33,893 bases of DNA, from assembly GCA_019459285.1 (NCBI GenBank), contig JAIBEL010000023.1:1-33893 (forward strand), given 5' to 3'. How positions within the stretch are numbered: position 1 is the stretch's first letter; every line of letters starts with the position of its first letter. This document shows positions 1-7,319 of the stretch, one piece after another. A program made the translations under genes and the position numbers. The notes under the pieces are model-generated. The model saw nothing but the letters and a program-made list of their open reading frames with translations. It was not told the DNA's origin and ran no database searches. This stretch comes from Rhizobium sp. GTDB taxonomy: Bacteria > Pseudomonadota > Gammaproteobacteria > Burkholderiales > Thiobacillaceae.

Positions 1-153
1 TTCCCCCACGAAAAAATCCGGCGGCTGTTTCTGCATCGCCCGGTGGAGATTGCGGGCCGAGTCGAAACGTTGCGCCGCAATGCCGAGCTTCTGATACAAG
101 GCACTGAAATCGGGGTGAAAGGGGGATTCGATCAGGGAGAAGAGTGTTTTCAT
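1..153 (-). CDS. Hypothetical protein, N-terminal 51 codons only
   Basis: The minus strand reads from an ATG at 153-151 without a stop to the window edge, giving a protein that begins MKTLFSLIESPFHPDFSALY. Only the first 51 residues are visible, and they look soluble, with no signal peptide or membrane segment. The stop codon of the upstream membrane protein gene lies one base before this ATG, so the two genes are almost certainly cotranscribed. I do not recognise a named family with confidence and assign no function. Codon use resembles the neighbouring GC-rich genes. Confidence 0.6.
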   Translation of the reverse strand, partial: MKTLFSLIESPFHPDFSALYQKLGIAAQRFDSARNLHRAMQKQPPDFFVGE

Positions 154-154
154 G

Positions 155-898
155 CTATTGCTTGGTTTGAGTATGTTGGACCACCTGGCCGATCGAGTGT
201 GCGCCCGGCGCATACGCGGCCATCGCTGCCCCAGTGGCCGAGACGAAGACGGCGGTCAGCACGAAGGGCAGGGCGGTGCGTCGTACAGCGGACTCGACCC
301 AGTGCGGTGAATCGGTCGCCTTGATCCTGCGGTAGAGCGCGTACGACAGGGCGCCGTCGACGAGCAGTTCGGCGAACAGCATCGGCGCGACGTAGACGAC
401 ATAGAACGAAGCCAGCGCGAGGCCGACTGCGAAGACGATGACGAGAAGCGGGATCGCAAGCTCATCGGCATCACCCAGCGCACCGACGGCGTCCGAGAGC
501 GGCGAGGAGTCGGACCCGGCCGGCATGTCAAACGATCCGCTTGCGCCGCCCCCACCGAAGTGGCCGCCGCCGCCATCGAATGCCGACGTGCAGTCACGCG
601 ACTCACTCGACCCCGAACCGGAAAAATCGGGGATGTCCACGTAATCCTCGGCCTTGGTGTGCAGCCACAGCCACAGCAGTAGGAGGAAAACGCCATACGC
701 CATCAGCAGCGCCAGCGGATAGCGCAGCGCCATGCTGGTGACACCCAACTCCAGCATGACGAAGGAGAACAGGAGGCCCGCCGCGCCGGTGAGGCCGACG
801 ATCAGACTCATCTGGATGCGCGGGAAGCTGTCCTGTTCGAGGTGACGCTTGAGGCGCAGGATGGCGTGGGAGCGGGTGAAATGGAGACGGCGCGGCAT
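155..898 (-). CDS. Hypothetical multi-pass membrane protein with Gly/Ser-rich loop
   Basis: The 247-residue product has a basic N terminus (RRLHFTRSHAILRLKRHL). Hydrophobic segments follow near residues 31-53, 57-79, 145-173 and 208-230, so four membrane spans are likely. Between spans two and three is an acidic, Ser- and Gly-rich stretch around residues 84-130 containing GGGGHFGGGG, probably a flexible exposed loop. No catalytic motif is recognised. The start is uncertain: no clear Shine-Dalgarno precedes the ATG at 898, and a second Met at residue 30 begins the first membrane span. The gene ends one base before the partial downstream gene, suggesting a two-gene operon. Function unknown. Confidence 0.6.
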   Translation of the reverse strand: MPRRLHFTRSHAILRLKRHLEQDSFPRIQMSLIVGLTGAAGLLFSFVMLELGVTSMALRYPLALLMAYGVFLLLLWLWLHTKAEDYVDIPDFSGSGSSESRDCTSAFDGGGGHFGGGGASGSFDMPAGSDSSPLSDAVGALGDADELAIPLLVIVFAVGLALASFYVVYVAPMLFAELLVDGALSYALYRRIKATDSPHWVESAVRRTALPFVLTAVFVSATGAAMAAYAPGAHSIGQVVQHTQTKQ

Positions 899-950
899 TT
901 GGAAAGGGAATGGCAGTTGGCGTTGATTAATCCGGTCAGAGATGTTCGAG

Positions 951-997
951 CCTGGTCCCTTTAATTCTTCAATTCGCGCCTTTAATTCGCGACCAGG
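951..997. repeat. Small intergenic repeat bounded by inverted CCTGGTC/GACCAGG
   Basis: The segment has 7-base inverted arms (951-957 and 991-997). Inside are two direct copies of CCTTTAATTC (958-967 and 979-988) and two of AATTCGCG (971-978 and 984-991). It lies between two minus-strand genes and downstream of the dsrE-like terminator. It resembles a dispersed intergenic repeat, but copy number cannot be judged from one window. Confidence 0.4.
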
Positions 998-1008
998 GCG
1001 CGGGGCTC

Positions 1009-1046
1009 AAAAAGACCACTGCTTGTGCGTGGCACAAGCAGTGGTC
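1009..1046 (-). terminator. Rho-independent terminator of the DsrE-like gene
   Basis: A perfect 14-bp stem (1014-1027 with 1033-1046) encloses a 5-base loop. On the minus strand it is followed by a run of T (the A-run at 1009-1013). It sits 27 bases after the stop codon of the DsrE-like gene and isolates that gene from the membrane protein gene downstream. Confidence 0.85.
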
Positions 1047-1073
1047 GTTGAACGTGAGGATTCAGGTATTTTG

Positions 1074-1547
1074 TTAAGGCCGGATGTAGGAATAGCCTTC
1101 CGCTTGCTTTTTCATCAAATAAGGAACGCCGGATTTCACATAATTGAGGTGCGGCAACATGTCTTCCTGGGTCAGTTTCGTGTTACGCATGGTGTTTTCA
1201 CATGCAACCACTTTTACACCTGCATCAATCGCTTCAGCAATTCTCGTTCCTGTTTCAGAGTCCAGTTTGAGCATAGGGAGGCCGGGGCCATAGGCGACAA
1301 TTTCAACGTCTACATTACTCTTTCCTAAATCCTGCTGAATATTCTTTGCATTGTTGAGTGCGAGATTCCATTTTTTGGGATCATTGTCGCTCACCTGAAT
1401 GACCACCTTGCTTGCCTTGCTTGCGGAAACATCTTGGCCAGACGCATTGCTTGCCTCTACTGCCAAGGCATTCAGACTAAATGCGGTGGTTGTGACCATT
1501 AAAAAAGCACTGGCCAAGATGGTCGAGTAAATATTGTATGGCTTCAT
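1074..1547 (-). CDS. Exported DsrE/DsrF-like family protein
   Basis: The 157-residue protein starts with a signal peptide (hydrophobic residues about 8-26, then LNALA, cleavage near 29-30), so it should act in the periplasm. The mature part has the DsrE/YchN-like alternating pattern: the first strand VVIQVSDNDPKKWNLALNN, then VDVEIVAYGPGLPML, then VKVVACENTMR with a single conserved Cys at residue 116. DsrE-family proteins bind or relay sulfur through such a Cys, and exported versions are common in sulfur-metabolising proteobacteria, but their substrate is not known. AAAGGAT precedes the ATG as a ribosome binding site. The gene is monocistronic, with its own terminator. Its base composition is markedly lower in GC than both flanks, suggesting transfer. 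Confidence 0.75.
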   Translation of the reverse strand: MKPYNIYSTILASAFLMVTTTAFSLNALAVEASNASGQDVSASKASKVVIQVSDNDPKKWNLALNNAKNIQQDLGKSNVDVEIVAYGPGLPMLKLDSETGTRIAEAIDAGVKVVACENTMRNTKLTQEDMLPHLNYVKSGVPYLMKKQAEGYSYIRP

Positions 1548-1901
1548 ATTCGATATCCTTTGGTGAAAAATTTAAGTATCTAATTGGTGTTGTAAACCAG
1601 TGTCGAGAACAAAATATTCGAGACATAAAACGGTGACTTTTTCCGCATGGCGGTGATACTCGTCGTTTCCGTAGACCGAACCAGGTCGCCTCCTCGCGCC
1701 TTGCCCTGCGAAAAAATCCATCCCTTTTATCTTGTTCTCCTATTTCTGATTGGCGACCTTAACAGCGCTAGCAACTGCGGCTAGCTCAATACATTAGACG
1801 GCAGCAACTGTGTGCTTATTCCCTTTTTCAAATCCTTATTTGAAAAGGATCAAAGGGGTCACGGTCGAATTCATGCCTGCATTGGATTTTTCGGAAAGTG
1901 C
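1548..1901. other. Low-GC intergenic region without a recognised gene
   Basis: No open frame here looks coding on either strand. The region must hold the promoter of the minus-strand DsrE-like gene, but no convincing -35/-10 pair was found. It contains a 9-bp inverted repeat (1825-1833 with 1838-1846) and two copies of AGCAACTG (about 1769 and 1803). By hand count 28 of 60 bases at 1741-1800 are G or C, against 38 of 60 inside htpG at 2101-2160. Confidence 0.5.
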
Positions 1902-1934
1902 AAAAAAAGCGCGACTGAGTAATCAGTCGCGCTT
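1902..1934 (-). terminator. Rho-independent terminator of htpG
   Basis: A perfect 12-bp stem (1907-1918 with 1923-1934) with a 4-base loop is followed on the minus strand by seven T (1908-1902). It lies 28 bases after the htpG stop codon. Confidence 0.88.
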
Positions 1935-1962
1935 GGTGGCTTAATACCCTAGGCGTTCGATG

Positions 1963-3858
1963 TTAGCCGGGCAGCATCGCCAGCAACCCATTCAGTCGCC
2001 GCACGAAGCTCGCCGGATCGTCGAGCTGGCCGCCTTCGGCGAGCAAGGCCTGCTCGAACAGCAAGTTGGCCCAGTCGGCGAAGCGGGCTTCGTCGGATTC
2101 GCTGTTGAGCCGCGTGACCAATGCGTGCGACGGGTTGATCTCCAGCGTGGGCTTGACCGTGGGCGCGGCCTGGCCGGCGGCCTTGAGCAGGCGTTCGAGG
2201 TTGGCGCTCATGTCGCCTTCGCCGGTGACGAGGCAGGCGGGCGAGTCGGTGAGGCGGTGGGTGACGCGGACGTCCTTTACGCGCTCGCCGAGCGTGGTCT
2301 TGATGCGCTCGACCAGCGGCTTCATGGCGTCCTCGGCTTCCTTCTGCGCGGTTTTCTCGGCTTCGTCTTCCAGCGCGCCCAGATCCAGCCCACCTTTGGC
2401 GACGGACTTCAAGGGCTTGCCGTCGAACTCGTTGAGGTTGCTTGCCAGCCATTCGTCGACGCGGTCTGACAGCAGCAGGACCTCGATGCCCTTCTTGCGG
2501 AAGATTTCGAGGTGCGGGCTGTGCTGGGCGGCGGCGAAGCTGTCGGCGGTGATGTAGTAGATCGTGGTCTGGCCTTCCTTCATGCGGCCGATGTAGTCCT
2601 TGAGCGACACCACCTGGGCGTCGGTGTCGGTGTGGGTGGAGGCGAAGCGGAGCAGGCCGGCGATCTTCTCGCGGTTGGCGAAGTCCTCGCCCGGACCTTC
2701 CTTCAGCACCTTGCCGAAGGCGTTCCAGAACGCGACGTATTTTTCCGGCTGGTTCTCGGCCAGGTCTTCCAAGAGGCCCAGCACCTTCTTCACGGAGCCG
2801 GCCTTGATGGCGTCGATGTCGCGGCTCGACTGCAGAATTTCGCGCGAGACGTTGAGCGGCAGGTCGGCCGAGTCGATGACCCCGCGCACGAAGCGCAGGT
2901 ATTGCGGCATCAGCTGCTCGGCATCGTCCATGATGAAAACGCGGCGCACGTAGAGCTTGATGCCGTGCCGCTTCTCGCGGTCCCACAGGTCGAACGGCGC
3001 GTGCGAGGGCACGTAGAGCAGCGAGATGTATTCCTGCTTGCCCTCGACGCGGTTGTGCGACCAGGCGAGCGGCGGCTCGAAGTCGTGGGCGATGTGCTTG
3101 TAGAACTCCTTGTACTCGTCTTCGGTCACGTCCTTCTTGGCGCGGGCCCACAGCGCGGAGGCCTTGTTGACGGTCTCGTCCTCGTCGGTGGGGGTCTCGA
3201 CGCCGTCCTTCCATTCGGTCTTCTTCATCACGATGGGCAGGGTGATGTGGTCGGAATAGGTGCGGATGACCGACTTGATCTTCCAGTCGGAGAGGAATTC
3301 GTCCTCGCCTTCGCGCAGATGCAGCACGATCTCGGTGCCGCGGCCGGGCTTGTCGACGGTTTCCAGCGTGTAGTCGCCGGCGCCTTCGGATTCCCAGCGC
3401 ACGCCGTGCTCGGACGTGAGGCCGGCGCGGCGGGTGGTCAGCGTGACGCGGTCGGCGACGATGAAGGCGGAATAAAAGCCGACGCCGAACTGGCCGATCA
3501 GCGCGGCGTCCTTCTGCTGGTCGCCGGAGAGCTGGCTGAAGAATTCGCGGGTGCCGGATTTCGCAATCGTGCCGATGTGCTCGATGACTTCCTGCCGGCT
3601 CATGCCGATGCCGTTGTCAGAAATAGTTAAGGTCCGCGCCTCGCGGTCGAAGGCGATGCGGATCTTGAGGTCGGGGTCGTTTTCAAAGAGCGCGCCATCC
3701 GACAGCCCCTCGAAGCGCAGCTTGTCGGCGGCGTCGGAGGCGTTGGAAATGAGTTCGCGCAGGAAAATGTCCTTGTTGGAATACAAGGAATGGATCATCA
3801 GCTGCAGCAGCTGTTTGACTTCAGCCTGGAAGCCCAGGGTTTCTTTGGTGGCGGACAT
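1963..3858 (-). CDS. htpG: Molecular chaperone HtpG (bacterial Hsp90)
   Basis: This 631-residue product is a full-length Hsp90-family ATP-dependent chaperone of the cytoplasm (E. coli HtpG is about 624). The N-terminal GHKL ATPase domain shows [26 protein letters not shown] and [11 protein letters not shown]. The middle domain carries the conserved arginine segment [11 protein letters not shown]. The C-terminal dimerisation domain ends with a run typical of HtpG. The ATG at 3858 is chosen because GGGAG lies 9 bases upstream and the protein then begins [14 protein letters not shown]. An in-frame upstream ATG at 3891 would fall at or before the predicted transcription start. The gene stands alone between a heat-shock promoter and its own terminator. 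Confidence 0.97.
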   Translation of the reverse strand: MSATKETLGFQAEVKQLLQLMIHSLYSNKDIFLRELISNASDAADKLRFEGLSDGALFENDPDLKIRIAFDREARTLTISDNGIGMSRQEVIEHIGTIAKSGTREFFSQLSGDQQKDAALIGQFGVGFYSAFIVADRVTLTTRRAGLTSEHGVRWESEGAGDYTLETVDKPGRGTEIVLHLREGEDEFLSDWKIKSVIRTYSDHITLPIVMKKTEWKDGVETPTDEDETVNKASALWARAKKDVTEDEYKEFYKHIAHDFEPPLAWSHNRVEGKQEYISLLYVPSHAPFDLWDREKRHGIKLYVRRVFIMDDAEQLMPQYLRFVRGVIDSADLPLNVSREILQSSRDIDAIKAGSVKKVLGLLEDLAENQPEKYVAFWNAFGKVLKEGPGEDFANREKIAGLLRFASTHTDTDAQVVSLKDYIGRMKEGQTTIYYITADSFAAAQHSPHLEIFRKKGIEVLLLSDRVDEWLASNLNEFDGKPLKSVAKGGLDLGALEDEAEKTAQKEAEDAMKPLVERIKTTLGERVKDVRVTHRLTDSPACLVTGEGDMSANLERLLKAAGQAAPTVKPTLEINPSHALVTRLNSESDEARFADWANLLFEQALLAEGGQLDDPASFVRRLNGLLAMLPG

Positions 3859-3895
3859 GCCTATATCTCCCGTAAAACAAACACAACGCAACGGG

Positions 3896-3923
3896 AAATG
3901 GGGGCGATGCCGGGCTTTTCAAG
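3896..3923 (-). promoter_or_regulatory. Sigma-32 (RpoH) heat-shock promoter of htpG
   Basis: On the minus strand CTTGAAA (3923-3917) is followed after 13 bases by CCCCATTT (3903-3896). This matches the established RpoH consensus CTTGAAA-N11-16-CCCCATnT at every defined base. The -10 end lies 37 bases before the chosen htpG ATG. Confidence 0.88.
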
Positions 3924-4036
3924 TCCGTCGCTGCCGACTCCTGTCGAGCCGAGTAAATCGGACCCGGGAAGGGCTCGGACGGCTTTCGACGGGGGCGGCC
4001 CCGCAGTGGCCTCTGGGAGAGGCACGCAAGACAGAC

Positions 4037-4062
4037 AAAAAATCGGGGACCGAAGTCCCCGG
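4037..4062 (-). terminator. Rho-independent terminator of the OmpA-family gene
   Basis: A GC-rich stem (4044-4050 with 4055-4061) closes a CGAA loop. On the minus strand it is followed by six T (4042-4037). It begins about 35 bases after the stop codon of the OmpA-family gene. Confidence 0.8.
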
Positions 4063-4095
4063 ATGCACAGGGCTGGAGAGCAGTGCGGGAAGCGT

Positions 4096-4836
4096 TTATT
4101 CCTTGATCTGGTTCAGTTCGACGCGACGGTTCTGGAACCTGCCTTCGTCGGTGTCGTTGCTGGCGATCGGCTGAGATTCGCCGTAGCCCTTGGCCACCAG
4201 ACGGTCGGCGCGGATGCCTTTACTGATCAGATAGCTGCGAACGGTATTGGCGCGGCGTAGCGACAAGCCCATGTTGTAGCGATCGCTGCCGATGCTGTCG
4301 GTGTGGCCCGCCACTTCTATCTTGACATCGCCCCACTCCTTGAGCTTGGCGAAGTCTTTGTCGATGACGTCGCGGTCTTCCGGACGCAGCGCGGCGCGGT
4401 CAAAATTGAAATTGACGCCTTCGAGCACCATGCGATGCGGCGCCGGGACCGGCACGGGGCTGACCACCTGCTGCTCAGCCTCCGGTTTCTGTTCCGTCAT
4501 CGGGGCCGGTGCCGGCTCAACGGGGGCGGCGACTGGAATGGGACACCCGTTGGCGTCGACCTCGGTGCCCTTCGGCGTGTCGGGGCATTTGTCTTTGCTG
4601 TCGACGACACCGTCGCCATCGCTGTCGACATCTTGCGGCACCGGGCACGGCGTATCGAGCAGGCCCCGTCCGGGACATCCGATCGTGCGGTACAGCTCGT
4701 AGCCGATGGTTTTTCCGGTGGGGCTGGCGGCGTTGCGGGGATCGTAGAAACGGCCGTCGGCCGCGTGGGCAGAGACAGCACCCGCGGAAAGAAGTGCAGC
4801 GCCCAGGAGATTGAATATTAAGGGGGTGGTTCGCAT
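4096..4836 (-). CDS. OmpA-family outer membrane protein with thrombospondin type 3 repeat
   Basis: The 246-residue protein has a signal peptide (residues 1 to about 25, ending AHAADG). A Cys-containing region and a calcium-binding TSP3-type repeat (DSDGDGVVDSKDKCPDTPKG) follow at about 70-100. A Pro/Ala/Glu-rich linker spans about 101-133. The C-terminal OmpA peptidoglycan-binding domain (about 135-246) shows NFNFDRAALRPED, GHTDSIGSDRYNMGLSLRRA and NRRVEL. There is no room for an eight-stranded OmpA barrel, so it is more likely a periplasmic or peripheral envelope protein that tethers outer membrane to peptidoglycan. GAAAGG lies 7 bases before the ATG. The gene is monocistronic. The precise name is uncertain; the family is clear. 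Confidence 0.85.
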   Translation of the reverse strand: MRTTPLIFNLLGAALLSAGAVSAHAADGRFYDPRNAASPTGKTIGYELYRTIGCPGRGLLDTPCPVPQDVDSDGDGVVDSKDKCPDTPKGTEVDANGCPIPVAAPVEPAPAPMTEQKPEAEQQVVSPVPVPAPHRMVLEGVNFNFDRAALRPEDRDVIDKDFAKLKEWGDVKIEVAGHTDSIGSDRYNMGLSLRRANTVRSYLISKGIRADRLVAKGYGESQPIASNDTDEGRFQNRRVELNQIKE

Positions 4837-4849
4837 TTTTGGCCTTTCG

Positions 4850-4869
4850 TCTAATTGATATCGATTAGA
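4850..4869. promoter_or_regulatory. 20-base palindrome in the leader of the OmpA-family gene
   Basis: TCTAATTGATATCGATTAGA is a palindrome around GATATC with a single mismatched base pair. It ends 13 bases upstream of the OmpA-family ATG and just before its ribosome binding site. It could be an operator or an mRNA stem. No known regulator site was recognised. Confidence 0.4.
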
Positions 4870-5169
4870 TCTCGATGCAAGAAAAGAAAATTGCGTCGCA
4901 TGAGCCTTTTATTCTTCGGCGGCTGCGTGGAGTGCCCTTGCATCAAGCTGCATACGCTCGCTGAGCGCTGAACTGTTCACGCTGGCCTGTTTCTTAGGCT
5001 CAGTGGCTGGATGTCAGCTTAAGGCTTGGTGGGACATGAACGTATCAGTGGGATACGAACACTTTGTAGGACAAAACCCCATCCACCTCGGCGATCGGGC
5101 GCGCCGAACGCATCGGTCTGGGTCCGCACGCGAGTGCGAAACGCCGCGTCGGAGTCGGTTGAAGCGTGG
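4870..5169. other. Intergenic region between ppk1 end and OmpA-family gene
   Basis: No gene is supported here. The region must contain the promoter of the OmpA-family gene, but no convincing -35/-10 pair stands out. Two small inverted repeats are visible: CGCAC-GCGA-GTGCG at 5124-5137, and CGTATC-AGTGG-GATACG at 5041-5057. Neither has a T-run in the ppk1 direction, so neither is called as a terminator. Confidence 0.4.
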
Positions 5170-7236
5170 CTAGACGGGTTTGGTCAGCAGCGCCAGCAGT
5201 TCGACCTGCGCACTGTAGGCCTTGGCGCGGCGCTTGGTGCGGCGGCGGTAGCTGCCATCGGACTGCATGTCCCAGGCCTGCACGTTGTCGCGCAGGTAGG
5301 GCTTCAGGCCCTCGGCGATCACGCGCTTCTTCAGCTTGGGATTGAGAATGGGGAAACCGGTTTCGATGCGGCGGAAGAAGTTGCGGTCCATCCAGTCGGC
5401 CGACGACAGGAAGACCTTCTCGTCGCCGCCGTTTTTGAAATAGAAGATGCGCGTGTGTTCGAGGAAGCGGCCGACCACCGAGCGCACGTGGATGTGCTCG
5501 GACAGCCCGGGAATGCCGGGCCTGAGCGCGCACACGCCGCGGATGATGAGGTCGATCTTCACCCCGGCCTGGCTGGCTGCGTAGAGCGCGGCGATGACCT
5601 GCGGTTCCAGCAGCGCGTTCATCTTGGCGATGATGGCGGCGGGCTTGCCGGCGGCGGCCAGGGCGGTCTCGTGGTTGATGGCGGCGACGACTTCGCTGTG
5701 CAGCGTGAACGGCGATTGCCACAGGCGTTTCAGTTTGCCGGCCTTGCCCAGCCCGGTGATCTGGGTGAACAGGCTGCTGACGTCGGCGGTGATGGCGTCG
5801 TCGGCGGTCAGCAGGCCGAAGTCGGTATACAGGCGCGCGGTGCGGGCGTGGTAGTTGCCGGTGCCCAGATGCGCGTAGCGGCGCAGTTCGCCGTCTTCGC
5901 GGCGGATGACCAGCGCCAACTTGGCATGGGTCTTGTGGCCGACGACGCCGTAGACGACATGGGCGCCGACTTCCTCCAGCTTGGCGGCCCAGTTGATGTT
6001 GGCTTCCTCGTCGAAACGCGCCATCAACTCGACCACCACGGTGACTTCCTTGCCCGACTGCGCGGCATGGATCAGCGCCTGCATCAGCTTGGAGTCGGTG
6101 CCGGTACGGTACACCGTCTGCCGCATGGCGACGACGTGGGGGTCGGCAGCGGCCTGCTCGATGAAGTCGATCACCGGCTGGAAGGACTCGAAGGGGTGGT
6201 GCAGCAGGATGTCGCCCTTGCGGATCTGCGCGAAGATGTCCTCGTCCTTGGCCAGCCGCGCGGGCAGGGCGGGGACGAAGGGGGCGAACTTGAGGTCGGG
6301 GCGGTCGACCCAGTCGGGCACCTGCATCAGGCGCACGAGGTTCACCGGTCCCTGTTCCTGGTAGAGGTCGTCGGCTTCGAGCTCGAACTGCGCCAGCAGG
6401 AAGGATGCCATCGATTCCGAGCAGTTGTCGGCCACTTCCAGCCGCACGGCCGCGCCGAAGTGCCGTTGCGGCAGTTCGCCCTGCAGCGCCTGGCGCAGGT
6501 TCTTGGTTTCCTCGTCGTCGACGAAGAGGTCGGAGTTGCGGGTGACGCGGAACTGGTAGCAGCCCTGCACCGTCATGCCGGTGAACAGCTCGCCGACGTG
6601 GGCATGCAGGATGGACGACAGGAAGACAAAGCCATATTCGCAGCCGGCGATTTCTTCCGGCATGCGGATGACGCGCGGCAACGCACGCGGCGCCTGCACC
6701 ACGGCAGCGCCGGAATTGCGGCCGAAGGCGTCGCGTCCGGACAGCTCGACCGCGAAGTTGAGGCTCTTGTTGAGCACGCGCGGGAAGGGATGCGAGGGGT
6801 CGAGCCCGACCGGCGTGAGCACCGGCATCAGTTCGCGGAAGAAATAGTCGCGAATCCAGGCCGCCTGGATTTCGTTCCAGTGCGTGCGGCGGATGAAGTG
6901 GACGCCGTGTTCGGCCAGTTCGGGAATGATGGCCTTGTTGAACAGTTCGTACTGCTGGGCGACCAGCGCATGCGCCGTTTCGGAGACCGCGCGGAACTGT
7001 TGGCGCGGCGTCAGGCCGTCGGCCGAACGTTGGGTCGAGTTGGCGCGGATCTGTTCCTTGAGGCCGGCCACGCGCACTTCGAAGAATTCGTCCATGTTGC
7101 TCGACACGATGCACAGGAAGCGCAGGCGCTCCAGCAGGGGCATGGAGGGATCGTCGGCCTGCGCCAGCACCCGGCGCTGAAAGGCGAGTATGCCGAGCTC
7201 GCGGTTGATGAGGGTATCGGGGCTGGGCAGATTCAT
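5170..7236 (-). CDS. ppk1: Polyphosphate kinase 1
   Basis: The 688-residue product has the usual PPK1 length and reversibly transfers the gamma phosphate of ATP onto polyphosphate. The N domain begins LINRELGILAFQRRVLAQA and contains RLRFLCIVSSNMDEFFEVR. The phospholipase D-like catalytic part has MARFDEEANINWAAKLEE. His437 in HKTHAKL and His456 in YAHLGTGNYH correspond to E. coli His435 (the phosphorylated residue) and His454. The ATG at 7236 gives the normal N terminus MNLPSPDTLINREL; an in-frame ATG at 7320 would add 28 non-conserved residues and run through the Pho box. No strong Shine-Dalgarno is seen. The gene diverges from the CYTH-CHAD gene, and a PhoB box lies 54 bases upstream. Confidence 0.96.
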   Translation of the reverse strand: MNLPSPDTLINRELGILAFQRRVLAQADDPSMPLLERLRFLCIVSSNMDEFFEVRVAGLKEQIRANSTQRSADGLTPRQQFRAVSETAHALVAQQYELFNKAIIPELAEHGVHFIRRTHWNEIQAAWIRDYFFRELMPVLTPVGLDPSHPFPRVLNKSLNFAVELSGRDAFGRNSGAAVVQAPRALPRVIRMPEEIAGCEYGFVFLSSILHAHVGELFTGMTVQGCYQFRVTRNSDLFVDDEETKNLRQALQGELPQRHFGAAVRLEVADNCSESMASFLLAQFELEADDLYQEQGPVNLVRLMQVPDWVDRPDLKFAPFVPALPARLAKDEDIFAQIRKGDILLHHPFESFQPVIDFIEQAAADPHVVAMRQTVYRTGTDSKLMQALIHAAQSGKEVTVVVELMARFDEEANINWAAKLEEVGAHVVYGVVGHKTHAKLALVIRREDGELRRYAHLGTGNYHARTARLYTDFGLLTADDAITADVSSLFTQITGLGKAGKLKRLWQSPFTLHSEVVAAINHETALAAAGKPAAIIAKMNALLEPQVIAALYAASQAGVKIDLIIRGVCALRPGIPGLSEHIHVRSVVGRFLEHTRIFYFKNGGDEKVFLSSADWMDRNFFRRIETGFPILNPKLKKRVIAEGLKPYLRDNVQAWDMQSDGSYRRRTKRRAKAYSAQVELLALLTKPV

Positions 7237-7290
7237 GATGAATTTATTCGTGGTGTGCTTCAATGATAAACGTCCGTGTTCGACCCTGAC

Positions 7291-7308
7291 ATGACAGTTA
7301 TATGACAA
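7291..7308 (-). promoter_or_regulatory. PhoB (Pho) box upstream of ppk1
   Basis: The minus strand reads TTGTCATATAACTGTCAT, matching the Pho box consensus CTGTCATAWAWCTGTCAY at 17 of 18 positions with the two TGTCA repeats 11 bases apart. It points toward ppk1. A possible -10 (TATCAT, plus-strand 7263-7268) lies 22 bases downstream, further than the single-box spacing in E. coli phoA, so a third weak repeat or a different architecture is possible. Confidence 0.75.
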
Positions 7309-7319
7309 CGCCGCATCCA

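Noticed and set aside
1825..1846. TTTTCAAAT-CCTT-ATTTGAAAA inverted repeat as a possible terminator
   Set aside because: The stem is AT-rich, and no gene ends into it that does not already have a better terminator.
5026..7266. Very long open frame on the plus strand opposite ppk1
   Set aside because: It is antisense to a clearly conserved PPK1 and arises from GC-rich codon bias; the product is low complexity (His, Gly, Val rich) with no domain.
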